Of a DNA stretch of 64,000 nucleotides, positions 11,330-24,278 are shown one piece after another (the first letter of the stretch is position 1; each line of letters begins with the position of its first letter). Source of the stretch: Cyclaneusma minus (taxonomy: Eukaryota > Ascomycota > Leotiomycetes > Marthamycetales > Marthamycetaceae); contig JAKZHN010000004.1 in the NCBI GenBank assembly GCA_037179335.1, positions 1,364,001-1,428,000 on the forward strand. The letters are read 5' to 3'. The notes beneath the pieces were generated by a model. The model saw nothing but the letters and a program-made list of their open reading frames with translations, searched no databases and had not been told where the DNA came from. The position numbers and the translations under genes are program-made.

Positions 11330-12900
11330 ACCCAGCCACGCATGAATGAGACTTTGAAAGTACGGAAAATCCAGGGGATCGGGGGAGGTCATGGAAAAGG
11401 ATGAACCTCCTTCGTGTCAATCACAGGCAGCGGGGACGGCGTGTGAGAGAGCGATGAAGTCTATCCTGTGGCAGGTGTAGCTGCATAAGGCAGCCATGAG
11501 GAAGCAAGGCTAGCGCTAGGGTGAAGCCCTAGCTGCAGCCGTGTGTCTAAGTGAGGGCTAAGGGCGTTGAGCACCCAAAATTTCATGTTTGCGCGGCATT
11601 GGGTGTATGGCGGATCCAAGGCAGTTTCCCAGAGAGATCGGAGTATTCACATCTAATGTACCACCGTCTAAGGTAGCTTGGAATACAAGCTTCATTGTCA
11701 AGCACGCCGATGTTGGAGCACAGATATGGAAATCGATACATGTACTCATGTTGTAGTTGTAAGCTTCTGGCTATTGATATAGCCAGGCGCTAACTAAGAG
11801 AAGGGAACCACCTAGGAAGCAAATACTAGCCCAAAGAGTGTAGCTCCAATAAGATCTAAAAGGACTACTTTACAAGATGAAAGCGGTATTCCCGCCGTTC
11901 TACACCACGCTGATGTGGCTGTAATAGTGGTGGTCTCACGCGTTTCGCGCCTTGGTCCATCATCCCTCATCTTCTCACGTTTTTTCACGTTTTTTCAAAT
12001 ACTTGTACATGGTGTTATCATCAACTATCACTCACTTTTCTGTTTTTGTCGGTCTAGGTTCACAGAGTGATATCACTGCAAGGAGGCAAGACGGTAGTCT
12101 AATATGGTCATGGAATGGGAAAAGGGAGTGGAGCTCCTTGGATAGAGAATAGGGCTGCAGCTACTCGACTGTGAACAAAGCAGGGGTAGTAACGCCAAGG
12201 CCCAAGCTCTAGCCGTTAAGCGGCTAAACAGTTTTGTGCAGCGCACAATAACTGGCTGACAGGTTGTTTTCACGTACATCCACCTACACCCAAATCATTG
12301 GAGATTAGTCACCCTTCTTGCAGGGATAAGTATGGGGGCAGCATGAGCGTCGAGAATTGTATCAAATTCGTCAAAGGTAAATTAATACGCTGCAAGTGAA
12401 GGCTGAAGTGCTTATTGTTTGCATATTGCATTCGGATTCGGCGAAAGGCCGGAAGCTGAGGAATGATTATGTAGGCGGATTGCGGATTGATTGCGGGAAG
12501 GCTGAGAGCAGATGCTGCAGGTCTGATTGGATTTCAGCTGTATGCACGTGGGATGCGATGACGGATGATCGGTATTTCGGTGTTGCGAGAGGTATATGGG
12601 GTGCTGTTATTGAAGCGGCTGCTCGTCGTTCGATACTCGGATGTAGGCTGTCTTTAGCGGAATACCTTCGAAGAGGTAGTTGTCGAGTGGTGGGTGAGTG
12701 TCTTTCATACGCCGCCGCTCTCGTGGAGAAACATTATCACCGTGGGTGTCATATCTTCAATTTTGACTTTCAAGCACATCGTATGCGAAATGTGTTATAC
12801 CTGACAAGAATTTTTGTTCCTCTGAACAGCGAGCGGATAGGCGATTTGCTCACAGCCCGCGGCTGCTGTCGATTTACTTTGGCTGTCGTCAATGGGTAGA
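11330..12900. other. Array interruption without clear repeat units
   Basis: No TATA units of the array type are seen here. An open frame at 12396-12899 (167 codons, plus strand) overlaps degenerate TGCTGTCG boxes and has no domain or signal, so it is probably chance. Short palindromic pieces (for example GCTAGCGCTAGG near 11510 and GCCGTTAAGCGGC near 12215) suggest old transposon remnants, which I could not classify. Confidence 0.45.
11558..11749 (-). CDS. Doubtful small ORF, unknown
   Basis: A 63-codon minus-strand frame begins MSTCIDFHICAPTSACLT and includes LDGGTLDVNTPISLGNCLG. Four cysteines and the residue mix are somewhat protein-like, but there is no signal peptide, no clear promoter and no recognised family. 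It may be a fragment of a decayed gene. Very weak support. Confidence 0.15.
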   Translation of the reverse strand: MSTCIDFHICAPTSACLTMKLVFQATLDGGTLDVNTPISLGNCLGSAIHPMPRKHEILGAQRP

Positions 12901-13309
12901 CTGCTGTTTTGTCGGACTATGATACCTGCTCTCGGAATTTTTGAGGGAAATAGGATAGCCAAAGCGAAGACTTCGTCCTAGCTGGCTCAAGCTGATAGCC
13001 CAGCTGGGTTGGACTGTTGGACAAGGTACCCATATTAATCCTCCATACTTCATAGCTCTCTTGAGGTTTGAGAGTTTGGCAAAAGTGCTTCTTTATATAG
13101 ACATTTCTGGGGCTGGATATTAAGGCTGGAAATTGAGACACGCGAGCAGGGCTGAATGACTAAATTACTTACCAGCTGTGGCGCGGGCAGATTACAGATC
13201 TGTGAGCTATAAAAGTGTTGGTGTGTCTTTGATTTCTCTTTCTCATGCTCAGATCCTCGTTTGCGATGGGATATTCTGCGCAGAACATCAATGAGAAGGA
13301 GAGATTCAA

Positions 13310-13450
13310 TGTCAGTTCCCTGGCATGTCAGCCTTAGGCACTTACCTAGGGCACGGATCACTCGGTGGTCGGTGCGCCATGGCAAGCGCCAGGGGCTAAG
13401 GGGCGTTAGCGCCAAGCCTGGGAATGCCCTCATTCCCACGCTCCAGCGCC
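13310..13450. repeat. GC-rich insert, possibly an LTR fragment
   Basis: This stretch contains TCAGCCTTAGGCACTTACC and GGGGCTAAGGGGCGTTAGCG, resembling pieces of the solo LTR at 6738-6905 (CAGCCTTAGGCACCC, CCCCTAGCGCCG). No matching terminal repeats were found, so it may be an old truncated copy or an unrelated element. Confidence 0.3.
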
Positions 13451-15679
13451 AGCCACCCTTCCTTCCTTAGTCATAATCAACAGCATACCGGAATACCCAC
13501 GTGCACGTGACCCAACTGTTCCCCGTACAGGAACCAACAGAGATCTTCAGGAATGAATTTTCTGTCTATCGGTTTTGATCAAAGGACAGGCTTTCATGGC
13601 GGACACCAGCAGGTTGTTCCAGGTCTTTATGTACTACATAGCGGGGAAGTTTGCTGACCTGAGTGAATGTCAACGTTTAATAGTGCTGCTTGTTTTCTCG
13701 ACTGCTGTCGAAAGTTCTATGCTGCTGTCGAAATTTCCACTCTGCTGCCGTACATCCTCTCGCACTGGATCTCATTTCGTTGTCGCGCGTAATACCAAAT
13801 TTCTCTGGAGGGAACGAAACGTAGGAGTCGATAACTCAGCTTGACCGACTGAAGCATGGCTTTTCAACGATCTCTTGGGGCCTTGCTCTAGGCGAATGAT
13901 AGCCTAGGTAGGATCCGTAGCGTTTGGTAACAAACTTTGGACCCAAAAGGTCGTGGAACAGGGCTGCTTTGTATAGACATCTGCCGCCTCAAGGCTCGAA
14001 TCCAAGAACTGTGAGCAAGGATCGCGAACCATGAGCTGTGGATCAAATCACGTGTTCGAGGAGAGAGCTAGAGCTATAAAAACTGCAAGGGTTCCCTTCG
14101 TCTTTGCTTCTTCAAGCTCAGCGATTTTGGAAGGCAATGAGCTATGGAAGTCGGCAAGATGTCTTTGGAGATCTCTAAAGATGAAGGTTTGCCCATGGAT
14201 GTTGAATGAAAGAGAACTCTTGCACAATGAACCGGCTGCGAGACTGTCTAGTGCTAGCCAGTTGATCTTTTGACTCCCGTGGAACATAACTGCTGCTGTT
14301 TACACACTAAAATGCTGTTGAAACCTCCATGCTACTGCCGAATTATTCTTCTCACACGGAACGAGAGTTTCCTGTCTCACGGTCTACCAAAGACCTTAAG
14401 CTAAAACCTGAGTTAACTCAACGTGACCGGCTTAAAGCATGGCCATGAAATGTTTGCGGTTTGGGCTGTTTTTCGGATTCCGATCACACACTCCCTGGTA
14501 GTGGTCATGGCCAAGCTCTTCCACTGTATTGACTCTGGACTTCAAAATTATGGGAACAGTACTGCTTTATATACACATTTGGACGTAGCCTTCGTGCCAG
14601 GGTCTTAGACATGTGAGCATCAATAGCGAGCGGATGATGAGTAAGAGCTATGGGTCGAGTCACGTGCTCTAGAGAGAGAGCTGCAGGTATAAAAGCTGCA
14701 TGCCTTTCCTTCGTCTTTGCTTCTTCGCGCGAAGAATGTTTCTGTCCGCTGTCTGATGTTCTTGATGGTCTTCAAACACAGAAGTCTGCCTATGCATGTC
14801 GAACCAAAGAAGTGACCTGCACTTTGCACTGGCTGCGTAACATCCTGGCGTTGGCCAACTGCTCTTCGAACTTTCCAGGAACAAAATTCTACTGTGCGGA
14901 CGTATTGATTGCTGTCGAAGCTGTGGTTTGGCTGTTGTTTGTGACATGATTTCTCGGCGGCTTGGTTTGCAGAAACAACGCTACGGAGGGCGGTTTGTCC
15001 TGGCTGGCTGGAGTCAAGCTTCTTCATAGACTGAGTCGTTCCCCGAGCTTCCAGTCTCAGAATCCGACACAACATTTTAGATTCTGGAGTTCGAGAAGTT
15101 CGGGGACTGATGCTGGCTTATATGGATGTTTTGGAGAGTTGGAAGCGGGATCGGGGAGACTGTCGTGGGTGAGACTGAGTAGGGATGAAGGTGGAGCGGC
15201 AGCTGACCTGTGACGAAGGTCACACGCTGTGGGTGAAGTTTGAGAGGCATAAAAGCTGCTGGACTTCCCTGTCTTTTCTTCTTCTCACACAGAGTTTATC
15301 GGTCTGTGCAATTTTGATGGCTTTCAATACGACAGCCACCAGAACCCAGGACCTGGAACCGTGCCATTGCGCCTTACACCCAGCGTGAGTCGTTGGTTTG
15401 CTGCTCTTCGCACCCTTAGATGCCCAAGGCTACTGCTCACTTCTGTCAGCGGTTACTAAGGGGTCAATCTGCTGTTGTTGCCATATTTCTTGGACACTTG
15501 GTTCGCAAGACCGCAAATATCGCAATTCCGAGAGAAATGAAGCGGTCGGCAAAATTATCTTGGCTCACCGTTGGCTGAAAACCTGGTGCCTTCACGTTTT
15601 GAACGGCTCAGAACTTCCATCCCACAAGAACTTTCGGTCTTCTCGACTCTAGAATCGAAAGCTTGGGGGTTGCGAATGG

Positions 15680-15819
15680 TTTATATAGATATTTGGGAGC
15701 TGGAGGTGTAGGATAGTAGGTAGGGGCAGGAAGGCGTCATTGATGTTAAAATCCGAGTCTGATGTAGCGTTGGGACTGGAACTTGTGAGCCATTTGGTGG
15801 ACTTTGGAAGCTATAAAAG
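15680..15819. promoter_or_regulatory. Divergent promoter pair
   Basis: A minus-strand TATATAAA (15680-15687) and a plus-strand TATAAAAG (15812) face away from each other across about 130 bp. The plus side continues into the usual CTAGTCTGTTTGATTCTTCAC tract. Confidence 0.5.
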
Positions 15820-18800
15820 CTACGAAGTTCCTAGTCTGTTTGATTCTTCACACCCAATAACCCAATATAAGACATGTGTACAAACGATGTTGTGAGTCAG
15901 ACATGGTGTTGTGTGCGTGCAGCGAATGGTCGCTGCGCAGTTGAAGGTCTTGCTGTAGGTATTGAACGAAACCTGAGTTCTGGTGTTTGGTTTAGCAGCT
16001 TCGCCTGTGGCTTCCCCGAAGCTCGCTGCTGCTGTCGTCCATCTTGGCTGTCGCCAAAGTCATGCCTCTCCTGTCGTCTCTGTCCTCAACATCAGGCAAC
16101 TTTCTAAAACGCTAGGAACTGGTCACGCATACGATCAGGAGATTGCCAACAAAGGTATAAAAGCTGCAGTAAGTCCTCTCTATCCCAGTCTCTTCATACC
16201 CACCAAGTCTCAAGGACACGTCCGATGTTGCGAGCTCAATGCGATTTTGTGTGCAAAAGGGAGCAAGCAGTATTTGAGAATCTAGAGCTATGGCTGTTTC
16301 TGGAAACTCTGGTCTTTGCCTCGGCAGCTTTTTGTCCATGCTATTGCCGCGTTCCATCTTTGCTGTCAATTCCCTTGCCTGCTGTCGAAGCTTCGGCTCG
16401 GTTGCATGCCTTCTATCAACTACATCCTGAGATCTGAACTCGTCAATTTCGATAAGCTTTGGGTGGAATCGATCCCCCTAACAAAAGATGTGGCTATAAA
16501 AGCGATGGAAATTTCTCCTGGCTTTTGCTTCTTTACAAACATTAACCGTCATGATACCGTCCCATGTTGTGAGCTATGAAATAGTAGACATCTCCAAAGC
16601 AGCGAAGCTGAGGTTCTGTGTATACTTTGAGGTAAGTTGCATGGCTCCCTTCGTTTGCTATGCATCAGAACTGGTAAGGTTCTGCCCTAGGAGACTGAAG
16701 GTTTTATTGCCAAGGGTGACTGCTGTCAAAGTCCACTCTTCCTGTCGTTTGAAGCTGTGAGTGTCTGTGACAAATGTCACAGTATGACTGAGGTTAGAAA
16801 ACAAAGAGCTCTACGCAAGGAGCCTGGTTGAAGATAGATAGACTCTTCAATTAATTTCAAAGTCTCGGGGTATGTGGATTTACCAGCCATTGGTGTCGAA
16901 AACTTCCTTTGCTGTCCTTTGCATTTGTCGTTGGTGCGACCTGCCGCTTCTGTTTCTCCGCAGGAAGAGGCACAAACAATAACAGCATATTCAAAAGTGC
17001 TGGCTCTTTGATGCTTTACCTTTTCTGGTTGCCTTTAGAGCCTTTGACCGTAGTCGGGATGACAGCAGGAAAATGTGGACGGTCGTAGAAAAGCCACTCA
17101 GCGGGTTTCCAATTCTGAGTCCTACAAGCTTGTAGCAAGCTGAGTTATATACCTCTACAGAATACTCAGCAGCTAGAGACTGCTGGGCTTCTTGGCGGTA
17201 AGCAGGAACACGCCTCAGAATCACGTGACTACTACACGTGAATATGGAAGAAAACCTGGTTCAGATAATCCGCGGCAATATGGCTACTCAGACACGTGCA
17301 GTCTCCTTTCCAGTAACTATAAAGAGTCTAGAATTTCTTGTGCCGATTCTTTCTCCAAATGCGTTCAAAGCTTCCACAAGAACAACGGCCACTTTTGTGT
17401 GCCAAGTTCCGAGACCTTGACCGTATAAAAGCTCAGATTGGCTTCGAATAGCTAGGAAGATCCTGTCGGACTTGCTTCGAAATCTTCTTCGCTAGAGAGA
17501 CTCCCGGAAATGCTCTGGTGGTCTAAAGCGAGTGGCGTTTTGCGGGATTGCTATCAGGTGCCTCTTTTGGTGTCGTCTGTGTTCATCATGTAAGTGAATT
17601 CAGCGCTTACGCTTCGAAGTCCTCGTAGAAACCGAAATGGTTGCCAGTTTCGAGTTTAGGCTTTCTGCGCCGAGCTCCTCGAAGCCAGGCCTCATGGCAC
17701 CGTGCCTGCTTTTTCACTCCGAATTTCTGAAGTGCTCGAGCTTCTCGTTTGGCCCATGCATGATGGAGCTGGGGTTTGAACAAGCCTTGCGTGGATGTTG
17801 GTTTATATAGAGCCTCCAGGGGGAGATAGAATCACGTGAGTGCTATCGCAGCTAGTGGGTCTAGGCCGCCCAGCTGGCTTCCAAGAAACTGTGTATAAAA
17901 AGGCTGCCATCAAAATCTTCTCTTTTTCTCTTCCAAGTATCCTTCACAATGAACGTGCCGCACGTTGAGGAAACAGTCATCGCTGCATAATCCGGCCGAG
18001 TTCTGTGGTTGACAGTCAGTTATTAGGATTCCACAACGTTGCAGGGTAAAGGGTACTTTTCACTGGTCATAGCTTTCAAGGAAATCTCAGCATAAGCATT
18101 CTCAAGCAATGTAGTTGATCTTTTCTGTCGATGAACTTCTCTGCTGCCGACGGATCTCTTTGCTGTCGATAAGAGTATCTGCCGTTGATTCAGTCGTAGG
18201 CCCGACCCTCTTTCCTATACTTTTTCTTCTGACCTTTGAAGACGTTATTAGACCGTCGAATTAGCAATCGCGATTTTGTCTTCAATCTATTCCAGAGTCG
18301 CAGAGGTTCAAGACTACAAGAAGTCACCATATTGGCCTTGAAAAATGGAAGTTCTGGCTGCAGCGATACTTGGGACTTTGGTTGCTTTTAAAAAAAATGT
18401 CCGTGGATAACGGATGATCATGGGATGCGGCGACGGTAACAGCGAGTGGCGGTGGGTAAGGTCAGTGGTGATGGCGAGGAGCAACAACGATGTACATACC
18501 CCTGGTATAGCGCTTAGGATCACCGGATCACGTGACGTCCACTTTTCTGTCAAGTATATAAATCTCGGCCCGACCCACCCCGTTACCTTTTCTCTTCAGA
18601 CCTTCGATAGACGAGAATTTTATCTGATCGATCAGCAGTTCCGACCTGACCCTCGTTCTGCATGTACTCAGTAGATTAATATTACCCAATGTTGTTAGAT
18701 TGACAGGGAAACAGTCCTATCATTCTCCAAAAAAGATTCGAACCGTTTCCTGCATCCGGTGTGGCGGCGGCGAGAACAGCGAAGTTGAATGACAGTGAAT

Positions 18801-19344
18801 GGAATTATTTCTGTGTCGAAACCTCCCGCTGCTGTTGCAGGTAGCTACTAGTAGCTACCCCCAATTTCAGCGCTAAGAGCAGCACCAGATTAACAATCAC
18901 GTGTAGTCCTAATTCCCATATTGTGGCGCTAAAAAGTGCAGGGATCGACTGGCTGTCTTCTTCTTCAGTAGAGATGAAGAATGATGACATGTCTGGACAG
19001 AGGGTGATCTCCAGTAGTGAGCCGTGTGCCTCTCGTGGCTGAAGACGGGCTGGAAAACAGCCGGAGGGGAGTGGGCGGGCTGTTGTTGTTAAACTTCCTT
19101 GCTGTCACTAAATTTTCCTGCTGTCGCAGTGAGTATCTACCCGCGACTGAACGGTTAGCTTTTGGTTCACAGTTTTTATGTTTCAGAAACTAGTGGTGTG
19201 CGCAGTGTAGGCTCATGATTTGAAATAGAAAATTTTCAGGTCGACCGCGAAGAAGACTGGGAAACGGAGATGGAAGCAAGGAATCCCTGGAAGAGATATC
19301 GAATACGAACAAGCTCTTTCTATGCATCGAAGTTCGAGCCGGAC

Positions 19345-19461
19345 TTTATATACCTTTTCCCAGAAGTTCCTAGGTGGCGATGAGGTAAACCTGATTCAGC
19401 GATAAGACCAGGAACAAGTAAGTAGTCACGTGCAGGCGAACAAACTCACACGGTATAAAAA
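19345..19461. promoter_or_regulatory. Divergent promoter pair
   Basis: Minus-strand TATATAAA (19345-19352) and plus-strand TATAAAAA (19454) are 109 bp apart, with CACGTG at 19427 between them, 27 bp before the plus-strand box. Confidence 0.55.
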
Positions 19462-20453
19462 GGATGGGAAGATTGGTTCTCTCCTTCTTCAAGATCAACA
19501 ACAGTTGCAAAGAACTTTCATGGCATTGTTGTGCTTGTGGTTTGCAGTACACGTCATACGAATTAGATCTCAGGAACCCCGAGCAGAGTTCTATTGATCA
19601 AAGATTCATGAGTTCTGGGCGCCTGGTGGCTGGACTCATGAAGAAGTTCCAAACAGCAGCTGCTCTCACCGAACTTCTCCACTGTCGCTACGAGTGTCTA
19701 CCCCCGTCTAGGTGTCTAGTGTCTCGATCTCAAGTTCTCGCAAGATTCCTTCTAAACTCGTAGCCTAGTTGTAGGCTTGCACTTGAAATATTTAAGTATT
19801 TTTGGATTAACTTCCAGAACATGGTGCAGTGGAGGTGGGTGAAACTGACTGCGCAGAATTGCTTCTTTTTCGTCGAAGGACAAGCAGGGCGTTATATACC
19901 TCTTCCTACGAATATTTTGCTCAGACACTAGGATGCCCTGATTCAGCATCTACATCTGTCCCAAGTATCTTGCTATCACGTGCAGCTCCTTCTCACCCTC
20001 TGGCTATAAAAGGGGCGGAGATCAACTGGTTCTTTTGTTTTCCAAGAGCAAGATTAAACTACTCTTTCCAACATGGCATTGCTGTGGTGGGGTATCCATA
20101 TCAGACTTGAGAGGTTTGGGAATGAACATTAACGCTAAAACTAAGGCTTTTGCGGACAGCGGTGGTTGTAGAGGTTTCAGAAAGCAGCTGCGATATACCA
20201 AGTGGTATATGGTAGTGGCTGCTCTCACTGAACTTCTCTGCTGTCACTGCTTGTATCAAACTCGAACCGGGTGTGTGGTATCTCGATTTTGGTTTCTGGC
20301 AAGTCCGCTTTCGGTTTCAGCCAATCGTAGTCGTAGGCTTGTGATTCAAGCTATTAGTAAGTAGTCTCAAATCGAGTTCCAGAACACAGAGCAATAAATA
20401 GTATGAGATAAACTGAGTTAAGCGCTTGTTTTCCATTGACGCACAAGCTGGGG

Positions 20454-20582
20454 TTTATATATCCTTTCCCACTAGTATTTGGGGGGCGGGTGCTAGATAC
20501 TAGGTACTTCTGAACTAGCGAAGGGATCGGGAGAAGGTAAGTGTGTCACGTGCAGTCTATACCAATTCTGTGGGTATAAAAG
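20454..20582. promoter_or_regulatory. Divergent promoter pair
   Basis: Minus-strand TATATAAA (20454-20461) and plus-strand TATAAAAG (20575) are 121 bp apart with CACGTG at 20547 between them. The minus-strand continuation CCCCAGCTTGTGCGTCAATG resembles the continuations at 19344 and 19892. Confidence 0.55.
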
Positions 20583-23500
20583 AAGAAGAATTGACTGCTT
20601 CTCTCACTTTTCAAGGACAATAGTATGCGCGCATCCCTGCGCATGGCATTGTCGTGGCTGGCAGGTAGTATACAGTACACGTCACATCAATCACACCTGA
20701 GAGAATACCCAGAATCAAAAGCTTGTCAGTCATGGGTACACTAGTTGCTGTAAAACTGGAAGTTCCGAGAAAACATGAGTGGCCGTTTGGGGGCAGCTGC
20801 CGTCATTTAACTTTCGTGCTGTTGCTACGACTATCTATCACACCTCACCTGGTGTCTAAGGCTGCATCGACAGCCGAATATCTGACCACGTGTAGCCTAC
20901 TTGCCAGTGCCTCGCCCAGTATAAAAGGCAAGAGATCCAATGGTCGTTTGGTTTTGCAAGAATAAAGCAGCTGAGCCCATTTACAATGGCATTGCTGTGG
21001 TTTGCAGTACGCGCTATAGAAATGAGACTTTCGATCGTGCTCGGAACCAGACACATGTTAGCCTTGATGACTGACTGACTGTAGGGCAGGAGTTCCGAAA
21101 GCAGAAGTCATATTTGCTGGCAGCTGCTGTCGGCGAACCGCCCTGCTGTCACTACAAGTGTCTATCACCCCTTAGTTTGGCGTCCGAGTTTGTGACGACC
21201 GATAATCGAGTGGCTGATTACGTGCAGTATACTTGTCAGTCAGTGCCTCGTGGTTTATAAAAAGGGGAGAGATCCACTATCCATTTTATTCTTCTTCAGA
21301 GAGCAATATGAATCAGTCATCGTTCGAGGATGGTAGCACACACGTCGCGCAAGTTAGATCTTGGATGCATGGAACTGGAGAATAATATTTAAACCAGATA
21401 TTCAAGGCTTATGGATTTTTGGTGACTAAAGCAGAAATTGTGGCTTACAAAAGTGATGTCTGGCAGCAGCTGCTGTCGTTCAACTTCCCTGCTGTCATTG
21501 CAGCCATCATCTACCATTTGGTGTTTAAATCTGTCTCAAGTAAGTGGTCGCGTGCATTCTAGTCGCCTGTCAGTGCCTCTTGAAATATATAAAGGATAGC
21601 GATTGACTGGTTCTTTTCTTTTCCAGAAATTGGAAATTTCGAGACGGATTTCAATTGTCAACGGCTTTGTCGTAGATCGTAGCACACACGTCGCGCTTAT
21701 TTTATCTCGAAGATTTGGAGAAGGATATCCAGAAACTGATATCCAATGCTTAGGAGTCATTGATGACCAAAATCACTTGTGAGATACATAATATGTAGTG
21801 ACATTCAGTAGTAGCCGCTGTTGTTGTACTTCCCTGCTGTCATCCCCACCCAACATCTACCCCCATTCGGCGTCTAGAATCCATATCAAGTGGTCACGTG
21901 CAGCCTGCTTGCTCCTGGGCTATAAGAAAGGCAGCGATACACTGGTTTGTTTTTCTTCTCCAGAAAATTCACCAACTTCAAGACCAAATGATGGCTTTGC
22001 CGTGGCAGCTAGGGTAGTACATACGTCGCGCTCGTCTCATCTCAAAGTCTTGGAAAAGAATACCCAGACTTCAAACTCAAGGCTTATGGATCTTTGGCGA
22101 CCAAAGCAAAGCTTGTGAGATGCAGAATAGCCTAATGGGGATTGGTGGTAGCTGCTGTCATTAGTCTTCTCAGGTATCATCCAACTTCCCTGCTATCATT
22201 CCCATCATCTGCCATTTGGTCTCTATATGTAAATCCGCACCAAGCCACCGATCACATGTGCCTTACTTTCCAGTGTCTCCTGGGGTATAAAAAGGATGAT
22301 TGTTAACTTCTTGTCCATCCTTAAAAACTAACAGCCATTCGCCACAGTCTCATGGCTTTGCCGTGCATAGTAGCAGACATATCGCGCTTATATCATCTCA
22401 AAGACTCAGAGAAGGATACCCAAGAATCTGATATCCAAGGCTAATGGATCTTTTGGTTACTAGGTCCAAGAAGTTGTAGGTTACAAAAGTGACGTTTGGT
22501 AGCAGCTGCTATTATTCAAACACCAGCTGGTGGCATTCAATTTCTCTGCCGTCATTGCAACCCCCATCTGTCATCTGATGTCTAAGTTTGTATTGACAAC
22601 CAAGTGGCCGGCTGGTCAATTCTTACGTGCAGTCTATTTGCTAGCCCCTCTTTGGGTATAAAAAGGACAGCGATCCCACTAGTTCTTTTCTTCTTCAGGG
22701 AAAAGAATCCAAGGGAGTAGCAAGATCCGGTATTGCTGTAGATGGTGCGCACACACCTCGCGCTCATTGCACCTCAAAGACTTAAAGAAGAATACTTTGA
22801 ATCTCAAGTTCAAGACTTATAGATTTTTGCTGACTGAAGCTGTTGTGAGAGGCAGAATTAGGGTTGGTAGCAGCTGGTGTCAGTTCATTTCCCTGCTGTC
22901 ATTGCAGCCATCATCTGCCAATTGGTGTCTAAGTCTGTATCGACGACCAAGTGGCCGGCTGGTCAATCCTCACGTGCAGTCTACTTACCATTTAGTGCCT
23001 CATGGGGTATAAAAAGGGTGCTTGTTTACTGGTTCTTCTCTGCTCCCAAAATTACAAAAATCGAAACATCAAAAAATGCTGTGGTTGAGCAGACACGTCG
23101 CGCTTAATGCATTTTTGATTCTAAGGAAAAAATACTCAGAATCCGCGTTCAAGACTTAGGTGACTGACGCCAAGCAGTCGTGCGATGCAAATGAAGATTT
23201 GGTTGGCAGCAGCTCTCGGTGAAATGCCCTGCTGTCGTTGCAACAATCATCTACCCCTAGTCTGGCGTCAAGTAGCCAGTCACGTGCAGCCTTTTTCCGA
23301 CCATGGAGCTATGAAAAGGGTGCTCGTCAACCACTTTTTTTATTTCCCCAGAGCCAGTAGTTGACGTATTTGAGCGACATGCCCCAGTCACCATCATATT
23401 GTGGGTACTTGGGACATGTCGCGCAAATTGGGATCTGAGAAAATTGAAAGTGAATACTCACACGTTTAAGCCCACTACGTTCCAGGAATGCGGTTGCTGT

Positions 23501-24158
23501 AAGAGTTGTGAGATATAGATCGAGTAGCGGATATTTGGCGGCAGCTACTGTCCGTAAACTTCCCTGCTGTCAATGTCATCGTAACCGCCATCTGCCATTT
23601 GGTCTCTACATGTAGATCTGTTCCAAGTCACAAGTGCGTGATCACGTGCAGCTATTCCCCACCACGAGGCTATAAAAAGGGTAGTAAGCGCCTGGTTTCT
23701 TCTTTCCTCAGAGAGCCAAAGTACCGAACATCACGACACGTCTCCAGTCTCCATAACGTTGTAGGCTCCTTGGGATATATCGCGCGACACAGATTTGAGC
23801 AACTGGGAAAGAACACGCAGAATCCGATATCCAAGGCTTATGGGGACCTGGTGACTGAAGCAGCCGTGATTTACAAATGAGCCGGCTAGTAGTAGCTACT
23901 GTCACTAACCCCCCCTACCATCACCGGCGTCCTTTGAACTTTCACCCCGATTCAATATTTGTCTATCTCAACCCCAGCAACAATTTCACCAAGCCCTCTC
24001 TTCAATAAGCCTAGGCTGCCTAGTCAGCCACCAGCAAATTTGTGCTTGGAGTTTCGAATACCTCCTCCCAAAGCGAGTTCCAAAAAGCCGCGTATTACAC
24101 ATGGCTATTCTTCGGCCCTCTCAAGGCGCTTGCTATTGCATCAAAGGTTAAACACGGG

Positions 24159-24278
24159 TTTATATATCTTTTTCTTTACGAGTAGATAGGGAGCTGCAAG
24201 GTGAGCCTGAGGTGGTAATGAGATTTCTGGCGGGCAAGTGGATCATGTGATGGGTAGGAAGTGACTAGGGTATAAAAA
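24159..24278. promoter_or_regulatory. Divergent promoter pair
   Basis: Minus-strand TATATAAA (24159-24166) and plus-strand TATAAAAA (24271) are 112 bp apart. The central E-box is altered to CATGTG near 24244. Confidence 0.5.

Larger units (their letters stand above)
12901..19050 (+). repeat. Promoter-like tandem array, mixed and divergent units
   Basis: TATA boxes on the plus strand lie at 13208, 14075, 14688, 15248, 15812, 16156, 16495, 17318 (weak), 17425, 17894 and 18555. Spacing is about 340 bp for simple units and 560-660 bp where a minus-strand TATATAAA-like box is also present (13092, 14566, 15117, 15680, 17802). Plus-strand cores read GCTATAAAAGCTGC followed by CTTTGCTTCTTCA-type tracts. 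CACGTG occurs upstream in some units (14050, 14661, 17834, 18530). Runs of two or three CTGCTGTCG boxes occur, for example 13701-13750. No conserved protein frame is seen. Confidence 0.65.

Noticed and set aside
12396..12899. 167-codon plus-strand ORF in the array
   Set aside because: It overlaps degenerate TGCTGTCG box repeats, has no signal peptide or domain, and its composition follows the array.
18715..18770. Minus-strand GGTTCGAATC followed by a T run near 18730, like a Pol III gene end
   Set aside because: No A-box at suitable distance and poor stem pairing; not enough for a tRNA or SINE call.
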